Program-made: the position numbers and the translations under genes
Source of the DNA: an uncultured Pelagibacteraceae bacterium
GTDB lineage: Bacteria > Pseudomonadota > Alphaproteobacteria > Pelagibacterales > Pelagibacteraceae
Length of the DNA stretch: 47,520 bases
NCBI GenBank assembly: GCA_902561075.1
Contig: CACEOC010000007.1
Coordinates: 1 to 47,520 of the forward strand
Direction of reading: 5' to 3'
Shown here: positions 26,910 through 37,838 of the stretch, in pieces
Position numbering within the stretch: position 1 is the stretch's first letter
Layout: each line of letters starts with the position of its first letter
The notes under the pieces: generated by a model
Told to the model about the DNA's origin: nothing
The model's database searches: none
The model's input: only the letters and a program-made list of their open reading frames with translations

Positions 26910-28361
26910 ATGAAAGTTACAGTTGAAAATAAAAAAGGTCTTGAGAAAAGTATTAAAGTTTTAGTTGATAAACAAACTATTAATTTACAGCTAGAGGATA
27001 AATTTGAAGAAATAAAAAAAGACGTAGTTCTTAAAGGCTTCAGACCTGGTAAAGTTCCAAAAGAAATTTTGAAAAGACAGTTTGGTAAAGCTGTGTATGG
27101 AGAGGTTATTGATAAAATATTAAAAGAGTCAACAACAAAAGTTCTAGAAGATAAAAAAATAAAACCAGCTGGCCAGCCAAAAATTGATTTAAAAACTTTT
27201 GGAGAAGGTAAAGATTTAGAATACACGATATCGGTAACAGAGTTACCGAAAATAGACTTAAAAAATTTCAGTCAAATTAAATATGATGAATATAGTGTTA
27301 AAATTGATCCAAAAGAAACTGATAAAAGAATTGATCAAATAGCAAAAACACAAAATAATTTCAAAGATGCTGCTGATGATTATAAATCAAAAGAAGGTGA
27401 CTTAGTAGTTTTTGATTATAAAGCATCTGTAGATGGAAAAGATTTTAAAGGAAATACGGGTAATAATACACAAATTGTACTTGGAAAAGATTTGTTTATT
27501 AAAGGTTTCGATAAACAATTAATTGGATCAAAAAATAAAGAGGAAAGAAAAGTTAAAGTAAAGTTACCAGAAAATTTTCCTGAAAAAGATATAATAAATA
27601 AAGAGGCAGTTTTTAATTGTAAAATTACATCAGTAAAAAAACCTGAAGACGTAAAAATTAATGATGATTTTGCAAAAAATTTAGGTGCTAAAGATTTGAA
27701 TAATTTAAAAGAACTTATATCTAAACAAATTAATGATGAGTTTAAAAATTCTTTAGAAATTATTACAAAGGCTAAAATTTTAGAACAAATTGAAAAGCAA
27801 AAAATAGATGATCTACCTGAAAATTTAATAGATCAAGAAGTGAAGAATTTATCGAGATCAATGAAAGAGGAAGATATAAAAAAAAATATGAAATCTCTTA
27901 AAGACGAAGCTTCAAAAAGAATTAAAACTAGTTTGATTTTAAGTGCCTTTGGAGATGAAAAAAAAATACAGGTATCTGAACAGGAAATGAATTCTGAAGT
28001 AGCAAAACAGATGGGCATGATGCCCGGACAAGAAAAAATTGTGCAAGAATACTATAAAAAAAATCCTGCAGCACTTGATAGTTTAAGAGGATCAATTTAT
28101 GAGCAAAAGATTATAAATGAAATTAAAAATACTGCGCAACCTAATAAGAAAGAAATAACTAAAGAACAAGCAGAAAAGATACTAAAAGAGGAAAATGAAA
28201 AAAATTTAAAAAAACAAACTAAATTCACTTCTTTAGTTTCAAACGATGACAAACAAAAAAAAGAGAAAAAAGCAGTGACTAAAAATATCAAATCCACTAG
28301 CAAAGATAGCAAGCAAACATCAAAAAAAAAGAAAGTAACAAAAAAAGTTAGCAAAAAGTAA
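26910..28361 (+). CDS. tig: Trigger factor
   Basis: [22 protein letters not shown]..., [34 protein letters not shown]. Start after the tRNA, not inside it as in the ORF track. Confidence 0.92.
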   Translation: MKVTVENKKGLEKSIKVLVDKQTINLQLEDKFEEIKKDVVLKGFRPGKVPKEILKRQFGKAVYGEVIDKILKESTTKVLEDKKIKPAGQPKIDLKTFGEGKDLEYTISVTELPKIDLKNFSQIKYDEYSVKIDPKETDKRIDQIAKTQNNFKDAADDYKSKEGDLVVFDYKASVDGKDFKGNTGNNTQIVLGKDLFIKGFDKQLIGSKNKEERKVKVKLPENFPEKDIINKEAVFNCKITSVKKPEDVKINDDFAKNLGAKDLNNLKELISKQINDEFKNSLEIITKAKILEQIEKQKIDDLPENLIDQEVKNLSRSMKEEDIKKNMKSLKDEASKRIKTSLILSAFGDEKKIQVSEQEMNSEVAKQMGMMPGQEKIVQEYYKKNPAALDSLRGSIYEQKIINEIKNTAQPNKKEITKEQAEKILKEENEKNLKKQTKFTSLVSNDDKQKKEKKAVTKNIKSTSKDSKQTSKKKKVTKKVSKK

Positions 28362-28393
28362 TTACAAGTTGTATAAGTAAAAAGAATCAATTT

Positions 28394-29005
28394 ATGTCTG
28401 AAAAACTAAATGAACATATGTCTAATCTCATACCGATGGTTGTTGAACAATCAAGTAGAGGAGAACGAGCATATGATATTTATTCAAGATTACTTAAAGA
28501 GAGAATAATATTTATAGTTGGACCTATCAATGATCCCGTAGCGTCTTTAGTAACTGCACAAATGTTATTTTTAGAGTCTGAAAATCCAAAAAAAGATATT
28601 TATATGTACATTAATAGTCCTGGAGGCTTAGTAACCGCTGGATTAGGAATCTATGACACAATGCAGTACATCAAACCAGAAGTTTCAACGATTTGTATTG
28701 GTCAAGCAGCTAGCATGGGTTCATTTCTACTGTCAGCTGGATGTAAAGGTAAAAGATTTTCATTACCTAATTCAAGAATTATGGTTCATCAACCATCTGC
28801 TGGTTTTCAGGGTCAAGCAACTGACATAGAAATTCATGCTAATGAAGTATTGTCTCTAAAGAAAAGATTAAATGAAATTTACTCTAAACATACTGGAAAA
28901 ACAGTTGATGAAATAAAAGCTGCCCTAGAGAGAGATAATTTCATGACACCTGATGCGGCAAAAAATTTTGGATTAATAGATAAAGTTGTGGAAAAAAGAG
29001 ACTGA
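28394..29005 (+). CDS. clpP: ATP-dependent Clp protease proteolytic subunit
   Basis: [53 protein letters not shown]. Confidence 0.97.
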   Translation: MSEKLNEHMSNLIPMVVEQSSRGERAYDIYSRLLKERIIFIVGPINDPVASLVTAQMLFLESENPKKDIYMYINSPGGLVTAGLGIYDTMQYIKPEVSTICIGQAASMGSFLLSAGCKGKRFSLPNSRIMVHQPSAGFQGQATDIEIHANEVLSLKKRLNEIYSKHTGKTVDEIKAALERDNFMTPDAAKNFGLIDKVVEKRD

Positions 29006-29092
29006 TCAACAATATATAGTCCTTATTTAAATCTGAAACTTGATTGTAGAGTCATTAATGTAATAATATATATTTATTGATTCGTTAAAAAT

Positions 29093-30355
29093 ATGAATAC
29101 TAATAACAAAAACATTTTATATTGTTCTTTCTGTGGAAAAAGTCAGCATGAAGTAAGAAAGTTAATTGCAGGCCCAACGGTTTTTATTTGTGATGAGTGC
29201 GTTGAGCTGTGTATGGATATTATAAAAGAAGAAAGCAAAGATACATTTGTAAAACATCAGGATGGATTGCCATCACCAAAAGATATATGCAAAATTTTAG
29301 ATGATTATGTAATTGGTCAAGATCATGCAAAAAAAGTTTTATCTGTCGCTGTCCATAATCATTATAAAAGATTAAATTATGAAAATAAAAGTTCAAAAAA
29401 TGTAGAGCTCGCCAAATCAAATATTCTTCTAGTTGGTCCAACCGGATGTGGAAAAACTTTATTAGCCCAAACTCTTGCAAGAATTTTGGATGTTCCGTTT
29501 ACTATGGCTGACGCTACTACGCTTACTGAAGCCGGGTATGTAGGTGAAGATGTAGAAAATATTATTTTAAAGTTACTACAGTCGGCTGACTACAATGTTG
29601 AAAAGGCGCAAAGAGGAATAGTTTATATAGATGAAGTTGATAAGATTAGCCGAAAATCAGAAAATCCCTCAATTACAAGAGATGTATCAGGTGAGGGAGT
29701 TCAACAAGCTCTTTTAAAAATAATGGAAGGTACAATTGCAAGTGTTCCACCACAAGGAGGGAGAAAACATCCTCAACAGGAATTTCTACAAGTTGATACA
29801 ACAAATATTTTATTTATATGTGGAGGAGCCTTTGCAGGTTTAGATAAAATAATTTCTCAAAGAGATAAGGGATCATCAATTGGTTTCGAGGCAGAGGTTA
29901 AAAGTTTAGATGATAAAAAGACTGGAGAATGGATGAAGAATTTAGAGCCTGAGGATCTTTTAAAATATGGTCTTATACCTGAATTTATTGGAAGATTACC
30001 CATTACTGCTACATTAGAAGATTTAGATGAAAAATCTTTAGTAAAAATATTAATGGAACCAAAAAATTCTTTAGTCAAACAATATCAAGAATTGTTTAAA
30101 TTAGAGGGTGTAAAATTAAACTTTAAAGATACTGCAGTTAAAGAGATAGCAAAAAAAGCTATTAGTAAAAAAACTGGAGCAAGAGGTCTAAGATCTATTT
30201 TAGAGAATTTACTTTTAAAAACAATGTTTGATTTACCAGGTCAAAATAACATTGAGGAGGTTGTTGTTGATTCTTCTTCTGTAAAAGGTCAATCTCAACC
30301 AATAATCGTACATTCAAAGAACAAATCAAAAACAGACAAAACTACCGCAGCGTAA
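29093..30355 (+). CDS. clpX: ATP-dependent Clp protease ATP-binding subunit ClpX
   Basis: Zinc-binding [11 protein letters not shown]...CDECVELC; Walker [16 protein letters not shown]. Confidence 0.97.
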   Translation: MNTNNKNILYCSFCGKSQHEVRKLIAGPTVFICDECVELCMDIIKEESKDTFVKHQDGLPSPKDICKILDDYVIGQDHAKKVLSVAVHNHYKRLNYENKSSKNVELAKSNILLVGPTGCGKTLLAQTLARILDVPFTMADATTLTEAGYVGEDVENIILKLLQSADYNVEKAQRGIVYIDEVDKISRKSENPSITRDVSGEGVQQALLKIMEGTIASVPPQGGRKHPQQEFLQVDTTNILFICGGAFAGLDKIISQRDKGSSIGFEAEVKSLDDKKTGEWMKNLEPEDLLKYGLIPEFIGRLPITATLEDLDEKSLVKILMEPKNSLVKQYQELFKLEGVKLNFKDTAVKEIAKKAISKKTGARGLRSILENLLLKTMFDLPGQNNIEEVVVDSSSVKGQSQPIIVHSKNKSKTDKTTAA

Positions 30356-30435
30356 AAATCCTTAATTATTATTAATTAAGTTAATAAATCATAGTTACCT
30401 ATTGCAAATTTTTTTATAATGTCCATATTTGTGAC

Positions 30436-32820
30436 ATGGAACCTAAAGTAAAACTACCGCTACTTCCTTTAAGAGATATCGTAGTGTTTCCCAACATGGT
30501 AATTCCTCTTTTTGTCGGAAGAGATAAATCTATTACAGCTTTGAATGAAGTAATGAAGGATCAAAAAAAAATTATATTAGTAACTCAAAAAAATTCTGAG
30601 GTAGACGATCCTAAAAAAAATGACGTATTTCTATACGGATGTGAAAGTAACATACTACAATTACTAAAATTACCTGACGGAACAGTGAAAGTTCTTGTAG
30701 AGGGTACAAAACGTGTAAAAATTTTAGATTTTCATGATGATGAAAAATTCATTTCTTGCACATACGAACATATGAAAGATCAGCAAAATTTAAACGAAGA
30801 TTTAATGCCACTAGCTAATTCAGCATTAAAAAAATTTGAAAAACTCAATTCAATTAATAAAAAAATATCCTCTGATGTTATAGATAACTTAAAAAAATTA
30901 AAAAATGCATCTAAGATTGCTGACAATATTTCATCTCACTTAAATACCTCAATTTCAGAGAAACAGCAATTGTTCGAAACTTTAGAGGTTAAAAAAAGAT
31001 TAAATAACATAATAAAGATAATGGACAATGAAACTAGCATTATTGGTGTAGAAAAAAGAATTAGAGGTCGTGTTAAAACTCAAATGGAAAAAACTCAAAG
31101 AGAGTATTATTTGAATGAGCAACTAAAAGCTATTCAGAAAGAATTAGGAGAAATTGAAGATGGAAAAGACGAAACATCTAATCTTAATAAATTAATTTTA
31201 AAAGCAAAAATGCCAAAAGAAGTTCAAAAAAAATGCATGTCGGAACTTAAAAAATTAAAAAATATGAGTCCAATGTCAGCAGAAGCTACTGTGGTTAGAA
31301 ATTATTTGGATTGGATGATAGATCTACCTTGGTACAAAAAAGATAAAGTTGATATCGATTTAAATAATGCTTTAAAAATATTGGAGGCAGATCACTTTGG
31401 TTTAGAAAAAGTAAAAGAGAGAATAATAGAGTTCTTAGCAGTACAAAAAAGAATGGAAAAAATAAAAGGTCCAATTCTATGTCTTGTAGGTCCTCCAGGA
31501 GTTGGAAAAACATCACTTGGAAAATCTATTGCTAAATCAACCAACAGACAATTTGTAAGAATGTCTTTGGGTGGTGTAAGAGATGAAGCTGAAATTAGAG
31601 GTCATAGAAGAACATATATCGGATCTTTGCCTGGTAAAATTATTCAAATGATGAAAAAAGCAGGAACAAAAAATCCATTAATTCTTCTTGATGAAATTGA
31701 TAAAGTTGGAAATGATTATAGGGGAGATCCATCTTCGGCTTTATTAGAGGCATTAGATCCTGAACAAAACACATCTTTTAATGATCATTATTTAGAAGTA
31801 GATTATGATCTTTCTGATGTAATGTTTGTAACAACTGCAAATACTTTAAATATATTACCTCCATTATTAGACAGGATGGAAGTTATTAGAATACCTGGAT
31901 ATACAGAGGATGAAAAAATTAATATCTCTAATAGATTTTTGTTACCAAAACAAATTAAAGAAAACGGAGTAAAAGATGGTGAAATGGATATTAAAGATGG
32001 CACCATAAAAGAAATAATAAGATCTTATACAAGAGAGTCGGGTGTAAGAAACCTAGAAAGAGAAATTTCAAAAATAACAAGAAAAGTTGTTAAGAAAGTT
32101 GTAAATAATGAGGAAACCAAAGTAGAAGTAAATGAAAAAAATATTTCTGATTACCTTGGAATTAAAAAATTTAAATATGGAGAGGCAGAGAACGAAAATA
32201 GAGTTGGAGTAGTTACAGGCTTAGCTTGGACAGAATTTGGAGGAGAAATATTAAAAATAGAGACAGTAAATATGCCAGGTAAAGGAAGGATGCAAATTAC
32301 CGGAAAATTAGGTGATGTCATGCAGGAATCAGCAAAAGCTGCTAAATCATTTGTGAGATCTAAAAGTTTAGATTATGGAGTAATCCCACCTGTATTTGAA
32401 AAAAAAGATTTTCATATTCATGTGCCAGAAGGAGCAACTCCAAAAGATGGACCGTCAGCTGGAATAGCAATGGTTACTTCCATAGTATCCTCAATAACAG
32501 ATATCCCAGTTAATAGAAATATAGCTATGACTGGAGAAGTTACTATAACTGGTCAAGTACTTCAAATTGGAGGTTTAAAAGAAAAATTATTAGCTGCTCA
32601 TAGAGCAGGAATTAATCATGTTTTAATTCCAAAAGATAATGAAAAAGATTTGGTTGATTTACCTAAAAAAGTTAAAGAAGATATTAAAATTACGCCAGTT
32701 AAGGTCGTTGATGATGTGCTTAAGTTAGCATTAACAAAAGAGTTCAAAAGAGTTGAATGGGTTGATGTTGATAATTTGTCAAAAGCCAAAGATAAATCTG
32801 AGAAAGTTCTTACAAACTGA
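30436..32820 (+). CDS. lon: Lon protease
   Basis: GPPGVGKTSLGKSIA, GGVRDEAEIRGHRRTYIGSLPG, PKDGPSAGIAM catalytic region. Confidence 0.97.
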   Translation: MEPKVKLPLLPLRDIVVFPNMVIPLFVGRDKSITALNEVMKDQKKIILVTQKNSEVDDPKKNDVFLYGCESNILQLLKLPDGTVKVLVEGTKRVKILDFHDDEKFISCTYEHMKDQQNLNEDLMPLANSALKKFEKLNSINKKISSDVIDNLKKLKNASKIADNISSHLNTSISEKQQLFETLEVKKRLNNIIKIMDNETSIIGVEKRIRGRVKTQMEKTQREYYLNEQLKAIQKELGEIEDGKDETSNLNKLILKAKMPKEVQKKCMSELKKLKNMSPMSAEATVVRNYLDWMIDLPWYKKDKVDIDLNNALKILEADHFGLEKVKERIIEFLAVQKRMEKIKGPILCLVGPPGVGKTSLGKSIAKSTNRQFVRMSLGGVRDEAEIRGHRRTYIGSLPGKIIQMMKKAGTKNPLILLDEIDKVGNDYRGDPSSALLEALDPEQNTSFNDHYLEVDYDLSDVMFVTTANTLNILPPLLDRMEVIRIPGYTEDEKINISNRFLLPKQIKENGVKDGEMDIKDGTIKEIIRSYTRESGVRNLEREISKITRKVVKKVVNNEETKVEVNEKNISDYLGIKKFKYGEAENENRVGVVTGLAWTEFGGEILKIETVNMPGKGRMQITGKLGDVMQESAKAAKSFVRSKSLDYGVIPPVFEKKDFHIHVPEGATPKDGPSAGIAMVTSIVSSITDIPVNRNIAMTGEVTITGQVLQIGGLKEKLLAAHRAGINHVLIPKDNEKDLVDLPKKVKEDIKITPVKVVDDVLKLALTKEFKRVEWVDVDNLSKAKDKSEKVLTN

Positions 32821-32875
32821 ATATAATTATAATTTACATTACAACTTCATTGTTGTAGAAATATCCGATTATTTT

Positions 32876-32951
32876 GGGCGGTTAGCTCAGTTGGTAGAGC
32901 ATCTCGTTTACACCGAGGGGGTCAAAGGTTCGAGTCCTTTACTGCCCACCA
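32876..32951 (+). tRNA. tRNA-Val (anticodon TAC)
   Basis: Acceptor GGGCGGT/ACTGCCC; D-arm GCTCAGTTGGTAGAGC; anticodon loop TTTACAC; GGTTCGAGTCC; CCA encoded. Confidence 0.93.
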
Positions 32952-32958
32952 AAATAAT

Positions 32959-33036
32959 GGGGGTGTAGCTCAGTTTGGTTAGAGCGCCTGCCTGTCACGC
33001 AGGAGGTCGCGGGTTCGAGTCCCGTCACTCCCGCCA
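32959..33036 (+). tRNA. tRNA-Asp (anticodon GTC)
   Basis: Acceptor GGGGGTG/CACTCCC; anticodon arm CCTGC-CTGTCAC-GCAGG; GGTTCGAGTCC; GCCA end. Confidence 0.94.
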
Positions 33037-33246
33037 CCATTTGATAATAATTCTCAATAATTAAAAATAGATAACAAATTAGCCATAAACGACGTGACTA
33101 AATTTCACTGTAATTTATCTTAAATATACATATAAAAAAGTAATGTTTACTGCAATAATTAGTTGTTTAAAAATTATCAAAACCATTTATAATAAGAATC
33201 TTTTCAGAATTTTCTTATTCAAAAATTTACATAATTAATAGTATTT

Positions 33247-33618
33247 ATGAGCCCTGAGATATTTTTAGAGGATTACTTTTCAATTGTTTTATTTTTGCTA
33301 ATAGCATTAATTTTAAGCTGTGGTTTTATTTTTTTAAACTTTATGCTTTCACCAAGTAAACCAGATCCTGAAAAACTCTCACCTTATGAGTGTGGTTTTG
33401 AACCATTTAATGATTCAAGAATGGAATTTGATGTTAGATTTTATTTAGTAGCAATCCTTTTTATAATATTTGATTTAGAAATAGCTTTTCTTTTTCCCTG
33501 GGCAATATCTTTAGGGAAAATTGGGATTTTTGGTTTTGTATCAATGATGATCTTTTTAGCAATTCTAACAATAGGTTTTATATATGAATGGAAAAAGGGA
33601 GCACTTGATTGGGAGTAA
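33247..33618 (+). CDS. nuoA: NADH-quinone oxidoreductase subunit A
   Basis: [43 protein letters not shown]. Confidence 0.97.
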   Translation: MSPEIFLEDYFSIVLFLLIALILSCGFIFLNFMLSPSKPDPEKLSPYECGFEPFNDSRMEFDVRFYLVAILFIIFDLEIAFLFPWAISLGKIGIFGFVSMMIFLAILTIGFIYEWKKGALDWE

Positions 33619-33621
33619 TTT

Positions 33622-34143
33622 ATGAATAATCTTGATAAAAGCAAAACAATTCCAGAAGAATTTAAAGATATAGCTAAAGATTTTAGTGACAACGGATTTA
33701 TAACAACCTCTATGGATAATCTAGTAAATTGGGCTAGAACTGGATCGTTACACTGGATGACTTTTGGTCTTGCTTGTTGTGCCGTGGAGATGATGCAAAC
33801 ATCAATGCCAAGATATGATTTGGAGCGTTTCGGGGCAGCACCAAGAGCAAGCCCAAGACAATCTGATGTTATGATAGTTGCAGGCACTTTAACAAATAAA
33901 ATGGCCCCTGCTTTAAGAAAAGTTTATGATCAAATGCCTGAACCAAGATATGTAATATCTATGGGAAGCTGTGCAAATGGAGGTGGTTATTATCACTATT
34001 CTTACTCCGTAGTAAGAGGATGCGATAGAATTGTTCCAGTTGACATTTATGTCCCTGGGTGTCCGCCCTCTGCTGAGGCATTGTTGTATGGAATTATGCA
34101 ATTGCAAAAAAAAATAAGAAAAAAAGGATCTTTAGAAAGATAA
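33622..34143 (+). CDS. nuoB: NADH-quinone oxidoreductase subunit B
   Basis: [61 protein letters not shown]. Confidence 0.98.
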   Translation: MNNLDKSKTIPEEFKDIAKDFSDNGFITTSMDNLVNWARTGSLHWMTFGLACCAVEMMQTSMPRYDLERFGAAPRASPRQSDVMIVAGTLTNKMAPALRKVYDQMPEPRYVISMGSCANGGGYYHYSYSVVRGCDRIVPVDIYVPGCPPSAEALLYGIMQLQKKIRKKGSLER

Positions 34144-34149
34144 TTTACT

Positions 34150-34740
34150 ATGAAGGATTTAATAAGTTTAGAAAAACTAATCAATTCTGAACTAACTACT
34201 AAAATAAACTCATCAGTTATTAGGCACAATGAGCTTAAATTATCAATTGATGGCGAAGATTTACATAATGTCCTTTTGTTTATAAAAAATGATTCAAGAG
34301 TAAAATTTAGGCAGCTAATAGATATTACAGCAGTTGACTATCCTGAGAGTGAAAATAGATTTAAACTAATTTATTTTTTGTTAAGCCACGAAAATAATTT
34401 AAGATTAAATGTTGAATTTTTTATAAAAGAAAATGATCTGGTAAGTTCAGTGACTTCAATTTTTCCTTCAGCTAATTGGATGGAAAGAGAAGTTTTTGAT
34501 ATGTATGGAATATCATTCAATGATCATCCAGATTTAAGAAGAATTCTTACAGACTATAACTTTAAAGGTCATCCTTTAAGAAAAGACTTCCCTTTAACTG
34601 GACACAATGAAGTAAGATATAATGAAGAAAATAAGAAGGTAATTTACGAGCCTGTAAAATTAGAACAAAATTATAGAAATTTTGATTATGAAAGTCCATG
34701 GGAAGGCACTAAATATGTAAAGGAAATTATTAAAAAATAA
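34150..34740 (+). CDS. nuoC: NADH-quinone oxidoreductase subunit C
   Basis: [42 protein letters not shown]. Confidence 0.97.
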   Translation: MKDLISLEKLINSELTTKINSSVIRHNELKLSIDGEDLHNVLLFIKNDSRVKFRQLIDITAVDYPESENRFKLIYFLLSHENNLRLNVEFFIKENDLVSSVTSIFPSANWMEREVFDMYGISFNDHPDLRRILTDYNFKGHPLRKDFPLTGHNEVRYNEENKKVIYEPVKLEQNYRNFDYESPWEGTKYVKEIIKK

Positions 34741-35915
34741 TGCCAAAGCAGACAAAAACTATGAATTTAAACTTCGGACCACAGCACCCAGCTGCACATG
34801 GAGTATTAAGACTTATCTTAGAATTAGACGGAGAAGTTGTTGAAAAAGCAGATCCTCATATTGGTTTATTGCATAGAGGCACAGAAAAACTAATAGAGCA
34901 TAAAACATATGCTCAAGCAGTACCTTATTTTGATAGGCTTGATTATGTAGCTCCTATGAACCAAGAACATGCTTTTGCCTTAGCAATTGAAAAAATACTT
35001 AAAATCGAGGTTCCGATAAGAGCTCAATATATTAGAGTAATGTTTTGTGAAATAGGAAGAATACTAAGCCATTTATTAAATGTTACTACACAAGCCATGG
35101 ATGTTGGTGCACTTACACCAACTCTTTGGGGTTTCGAGGAAAGAGAAAAGTTAATGGGATTTTATGAAAGAGTATCTGGATCTAGATTACATGCAAATTA
35201 TTTCCGAGCTGGTGGCGTACACAAAGATTTACCAATAGGATTAGATAAAGATATAAATAAATTTTGTAATTCATTTCCAAAAATAATAGATGATTTGGAA
35301 ACTTTATTAACTGATAATAGAATATTTAAACAAAGAAACGTAGACATTGGTGTTGTATCAAAACAAGATGCTTTAGATTACTCTTTTTCAGGGGTTATGT
35401 TAAGAGGCTCAGGTATTGCTTGGGATTTAAGAAAATCCCAGCCATATGATTGTTACAATAATTTAGATTTTAAAATACCAATTGGTAAAAACGGAGACTG
35501 CTACGATAGATATTTATGTAGAATAGAAGAGATGAGAGAGAGTGTTAAAATAATTAAACAATGTTTAGAGCAAATTCCTAATGGACCAATAAAAACAAAT
35601 GACGGGAAAATTTCACCCCCAACTAAAAAAGATATAAAAGAGTCTATGGAGGCGTTAATCCATCATTTTAAACTTTTTACAGAGGGATATAGAGTTGACA
35701 AAGATGAAATTTATGTAGCTGTTGAAGCTCCTAAAGGAGAGTTTGGGGTATATCTGATTTCTGATGGATCAAGCAAACCATATAAGTGTAAAATAAGAGC
35801 ACCTGGTTTTGCGCATCTTCAAGCAATGGATTATTTAATTAAAGGACATATGCTTGCTGATGTTCCTGCAGTACTTGGTTCAATGGATATTGTGTTTGGT
35901 GAGGTAGATAGATGA
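34740..35915 (+). CDS. nuoD: NADH-quinone oxidoreductase subunit D
   Basis: [37 protein letters not shown]. Confidence 0.98.
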   Translation: MPKQTKTMNLNFGPQHPAAHGVLRLILELDGEVVEKADPHIGLLHRGTEKLIEHKTYAQAVPYFDRLDYVAPMNQEHAFALAIEKILKIEVPIRAQYIRVMFCEIGRILSHLLNVTTQAMDVGALTPTLWGFEEREKLMGFYERVSGSRLHANYFRAGGVHKDLPIGLDKDINKFCNSFPKIIDDLETLLTDNRIFKQRNVDIGVVSKQDALDYSFSGVMLRGSGIAWDLRKSQPYDCYNNLDFKIPIGKNGDCYDRYLCRIEEMRESVKIIKQCLEQIPNGPIKTNDGKISPPTKKDIKESMEALIHHFKLFTEGYRVDKDEIYVAVEAPKGEFGVYLISDGSSKPYKCKIRAPGFAHLQAMDYLIKGHMLADVPAVLGSMDIVFGEVDR

Positions 35916-36520
35916 GTTTAAAAAAAGTTTCAAAAGATCAACCAGAACATTTTCAATTTTCCGAAAATAGTTTGAAAGCTGCAAATCAAATTGTAAAAAA
36001 TTACCCTAAAGGTAAGCAGCAAAGTGCTGTGATGGCTTTATTATATATTGCACAAAGACAACACGATAATTGGATACCTTTATCAGCAATGAAGTATGTA
36101 GCAAAATTTTTAAAGATGCCTTATATAAAAGTTTATGAGGTTGCAACATTTTACTCTATGTACAATCTATCACCAGTTGGTGAATACTTTGTTCAAGTCT
36201 GCACAACAACTCCTTGTATGATAAGAGGTGCTTATAAATTAGTAGAGGCTTGTAAAGAAAAGATTTCAGAAAATGAAAATACATTATCAAAAAATGGAAA
36301 ATGTTCTTGGATGGAAGTAGAGTGTCTTGGGGCATGCGTTAATGCTCCGATGATGCAAATAAATGAGGATTATTTTGAAGATCTTGATAAAGAAAAAACA
36401 TTGAAAATTTTAGATAAAATATTAAAAGGCGAAAAACCGAAACCTGGATCTTACCGGGGTAGAATAAATAATGAGCCTGAAAATAATAGAAAAACATTAT
36501 TAGAGTTTAAAAATGCTTAA
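35912..36520 (+). CDS. nuoE: NADH-quinone oxidoreductase subunit E
   Basis: [17 protein letters not shown]...[16 protein letters not shown]. Confidence 0.97.
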   Translation: MSLKKVSKDQPEHFQFSENSLKAANQIVKNYPKGKQQSAVMALLYIAQRQHDNWIPLSAMKYVAKFLKMPYIKVYEVATFYSMYNLSPVGEYFVQVCTTTPCMIRGAYKLVEACKEKISENENTLSKNGKCSWMEVECLGACVNAPMMQINEDYFEDLDKEKTLKILDKILKGEKPKPGSYRGRINNEPENNRKTLLEFKNA

Positions 36521-37835
36521 AGATAAAGATAGAATATTTCAAAACCTTTATAATGATTTAGGTTCCGATGTAAGCTCGTCTCAAAAAAGAGGAGATTGGG
36601 TGAATACAAAAAGCCTAATAGATAAAGGAAGAGATTGGATAATAAATGAAATTAAATCCTCTGAACTAAGAGGAAGAGGTGGAGCTGGTTTCCCTACAGG
36701 GTTAAAATGGTCATTTGCTCCTAAGGAAGTTGGTTCAAGACCACACTATTTGGTAATTAACGGAGATGAATCTGAACCTGGAACTTGTAAAGACAGAGAT
36801 ATTTTAAGATTTGAGCCTCATAAATTAATTGAAGGTTGTTTAATAGCTTCATTCGCAGTTCAAGCACACGTCTGTTATATTTACATAAGAGGTGAATATT
36901 TTATTGAAGGACAAAAACTACAATCAGCTATTAACGAAGCCTATGAGAAAAATTTAATTGGTAAAAATGCTTCAGGAACCGGATGGGATCTTGATATTTA
37001 TATACATTATGGTGCAGGAGCTTATATTTGTGGGGAAGAAACGGCTTTATTAGAAAGCATAGAGGGCAAGAAAGGACAACCGCGACTTAAACCTCCTTTT
37101 CCTGCTTTAGTTGGGTTATATGGCTGTCCTACAATTATAAATAATGTTGAGACAATTGCAGTAGTTCCAACTATTCTAAGAAAAGGTGGAAATTGGTTTT
37201 CATCTTTAGGAAAGGAAAAAAATACTGGTACAAAAATTTTTTGTATTTCGGGAAATGTAAATAATCCTTGTAACGTAGAGGAGGAAATGAGCATACCTCT
37301 TAAAGAATTAATAGAAGTTCATGCAGGCGGTGTAGTTGGTGGTTGGGAAAATCTACAAGCAGTAATCCCAGGCGGTTCATCTATGCCATTAATTCCAAAA
37401 GAAAAATGTGAGACATTGACCATGGATTTTGACTCGTTAGTTAAAGAAAAAAGCGGCTTAGGTACTGCTGGTGTAGTTGTTATTAATAAAGATCAAGACA
37501 TCATAAAATGTATGGCTCGAATAGCAAGATTTTATAAACATGAAAGTTGCGGACAATGTACACCTTGTAGAGAAGGTTCGGGTTGGATGTGGAGAATGTT
37601 AGAAAGAATGGCCAAAGGCGAAGCTTCAAAAAATGAAGTTGATATGTTGATGGATGTAACAAAACAAATAGAGGGTCATACTATTTGTGCTTTTGGCGAA
37701 GGTTCCTCTTGGCCTGTTCAAGGATTAATACGACATTTTAAAAAAGAAATTGAAAAAAGAAATAATTTTGATCCATTGATTAATAAGGATAGAAAAATAC
37801 CTTATTTAGTAGATCAACACTTATTAGATAAATAG
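36513..37835 (+). CDS. nuoF: NADH-quinone oxidoreductase subunit F
   Basis: [54 protein letters not shown]. Confidence 0.98.
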   Translation: MLKDKDRIFQNLYNDLGSDVSSSQKRGDWVNTKSLIDKGRDWIINEIKSSELRGRGGAGFPTGLKWSFAPKEVGSRPHYLVINGDESEPGTCKDRDILRFEPHKLIEGCLIASFAVQAHVCYIYIRGEYFIEGQKLQSAINEAYEKNLIGKNASGTGWDLDIYIHYGAGAYICGEETALLESIEGKKGQPRLKPPFPALVGLYGCPTIINNVETIAVVPTILRKGGNWFSSLGKEKNTGTKIFCISGNVNNPCNVEEEMSIPLKELIEVHAGGVVGGWENLQAVIPGGSSMPLIPKEKCETLTMDFDSLVKEKSGLGTAGVVVINKDQDIIKCMARIARFYKHESCGQCTPCREGSGWMWRMLERMAKGEASKNEVDMLMDVTKQIEGHTICAFGEGSSWPVQGLIRHFKKEIEKRNNFDPLINKDRKIPYLVDQHLLDK

Positions 37836-37838
37836 AAA

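Noticed and set aside
26852-27226. 124-aa minus-strand ORF
   Set aside because: Antisense to tRNA-Leu and the tig start; no RBS or family signature.
28097-28390. 97-aa minus-strand Phe-rich ORF
   Set aside because: Antisense of the lysine-rich tig tail; composition is the mirror image of AAA-rich codons.
30361-30380. Perfect AT-only palindrome CTTAATTATTATTAATTAAG between clpX and lon
   Set aside because: Could be a weak terminator, but pure A/T palindromes are frequent by chance at this base composition.
32753-32968. 71-aa plus-strand ORF with GRLAQLVEHLVYTEGVKGSSPLLPTK
   Set aside because: Classic false ORF: it is a translation through tRNA-Val and overlaps the lon end.
33191-33219. AATAAGAA/TTCTTATT inverted repeat upstream of nuoA
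   Set aside because: Overlaps the only good -10 candidate (TATAAT 33188-33193) and is low complexity; not convincing as a leader structure.
33441-33887. 148-aa minus-strand ORF
   Set aside because: Antisense shadow of nuoA/nuoB, whose sense-strand assignments are unambiguous.
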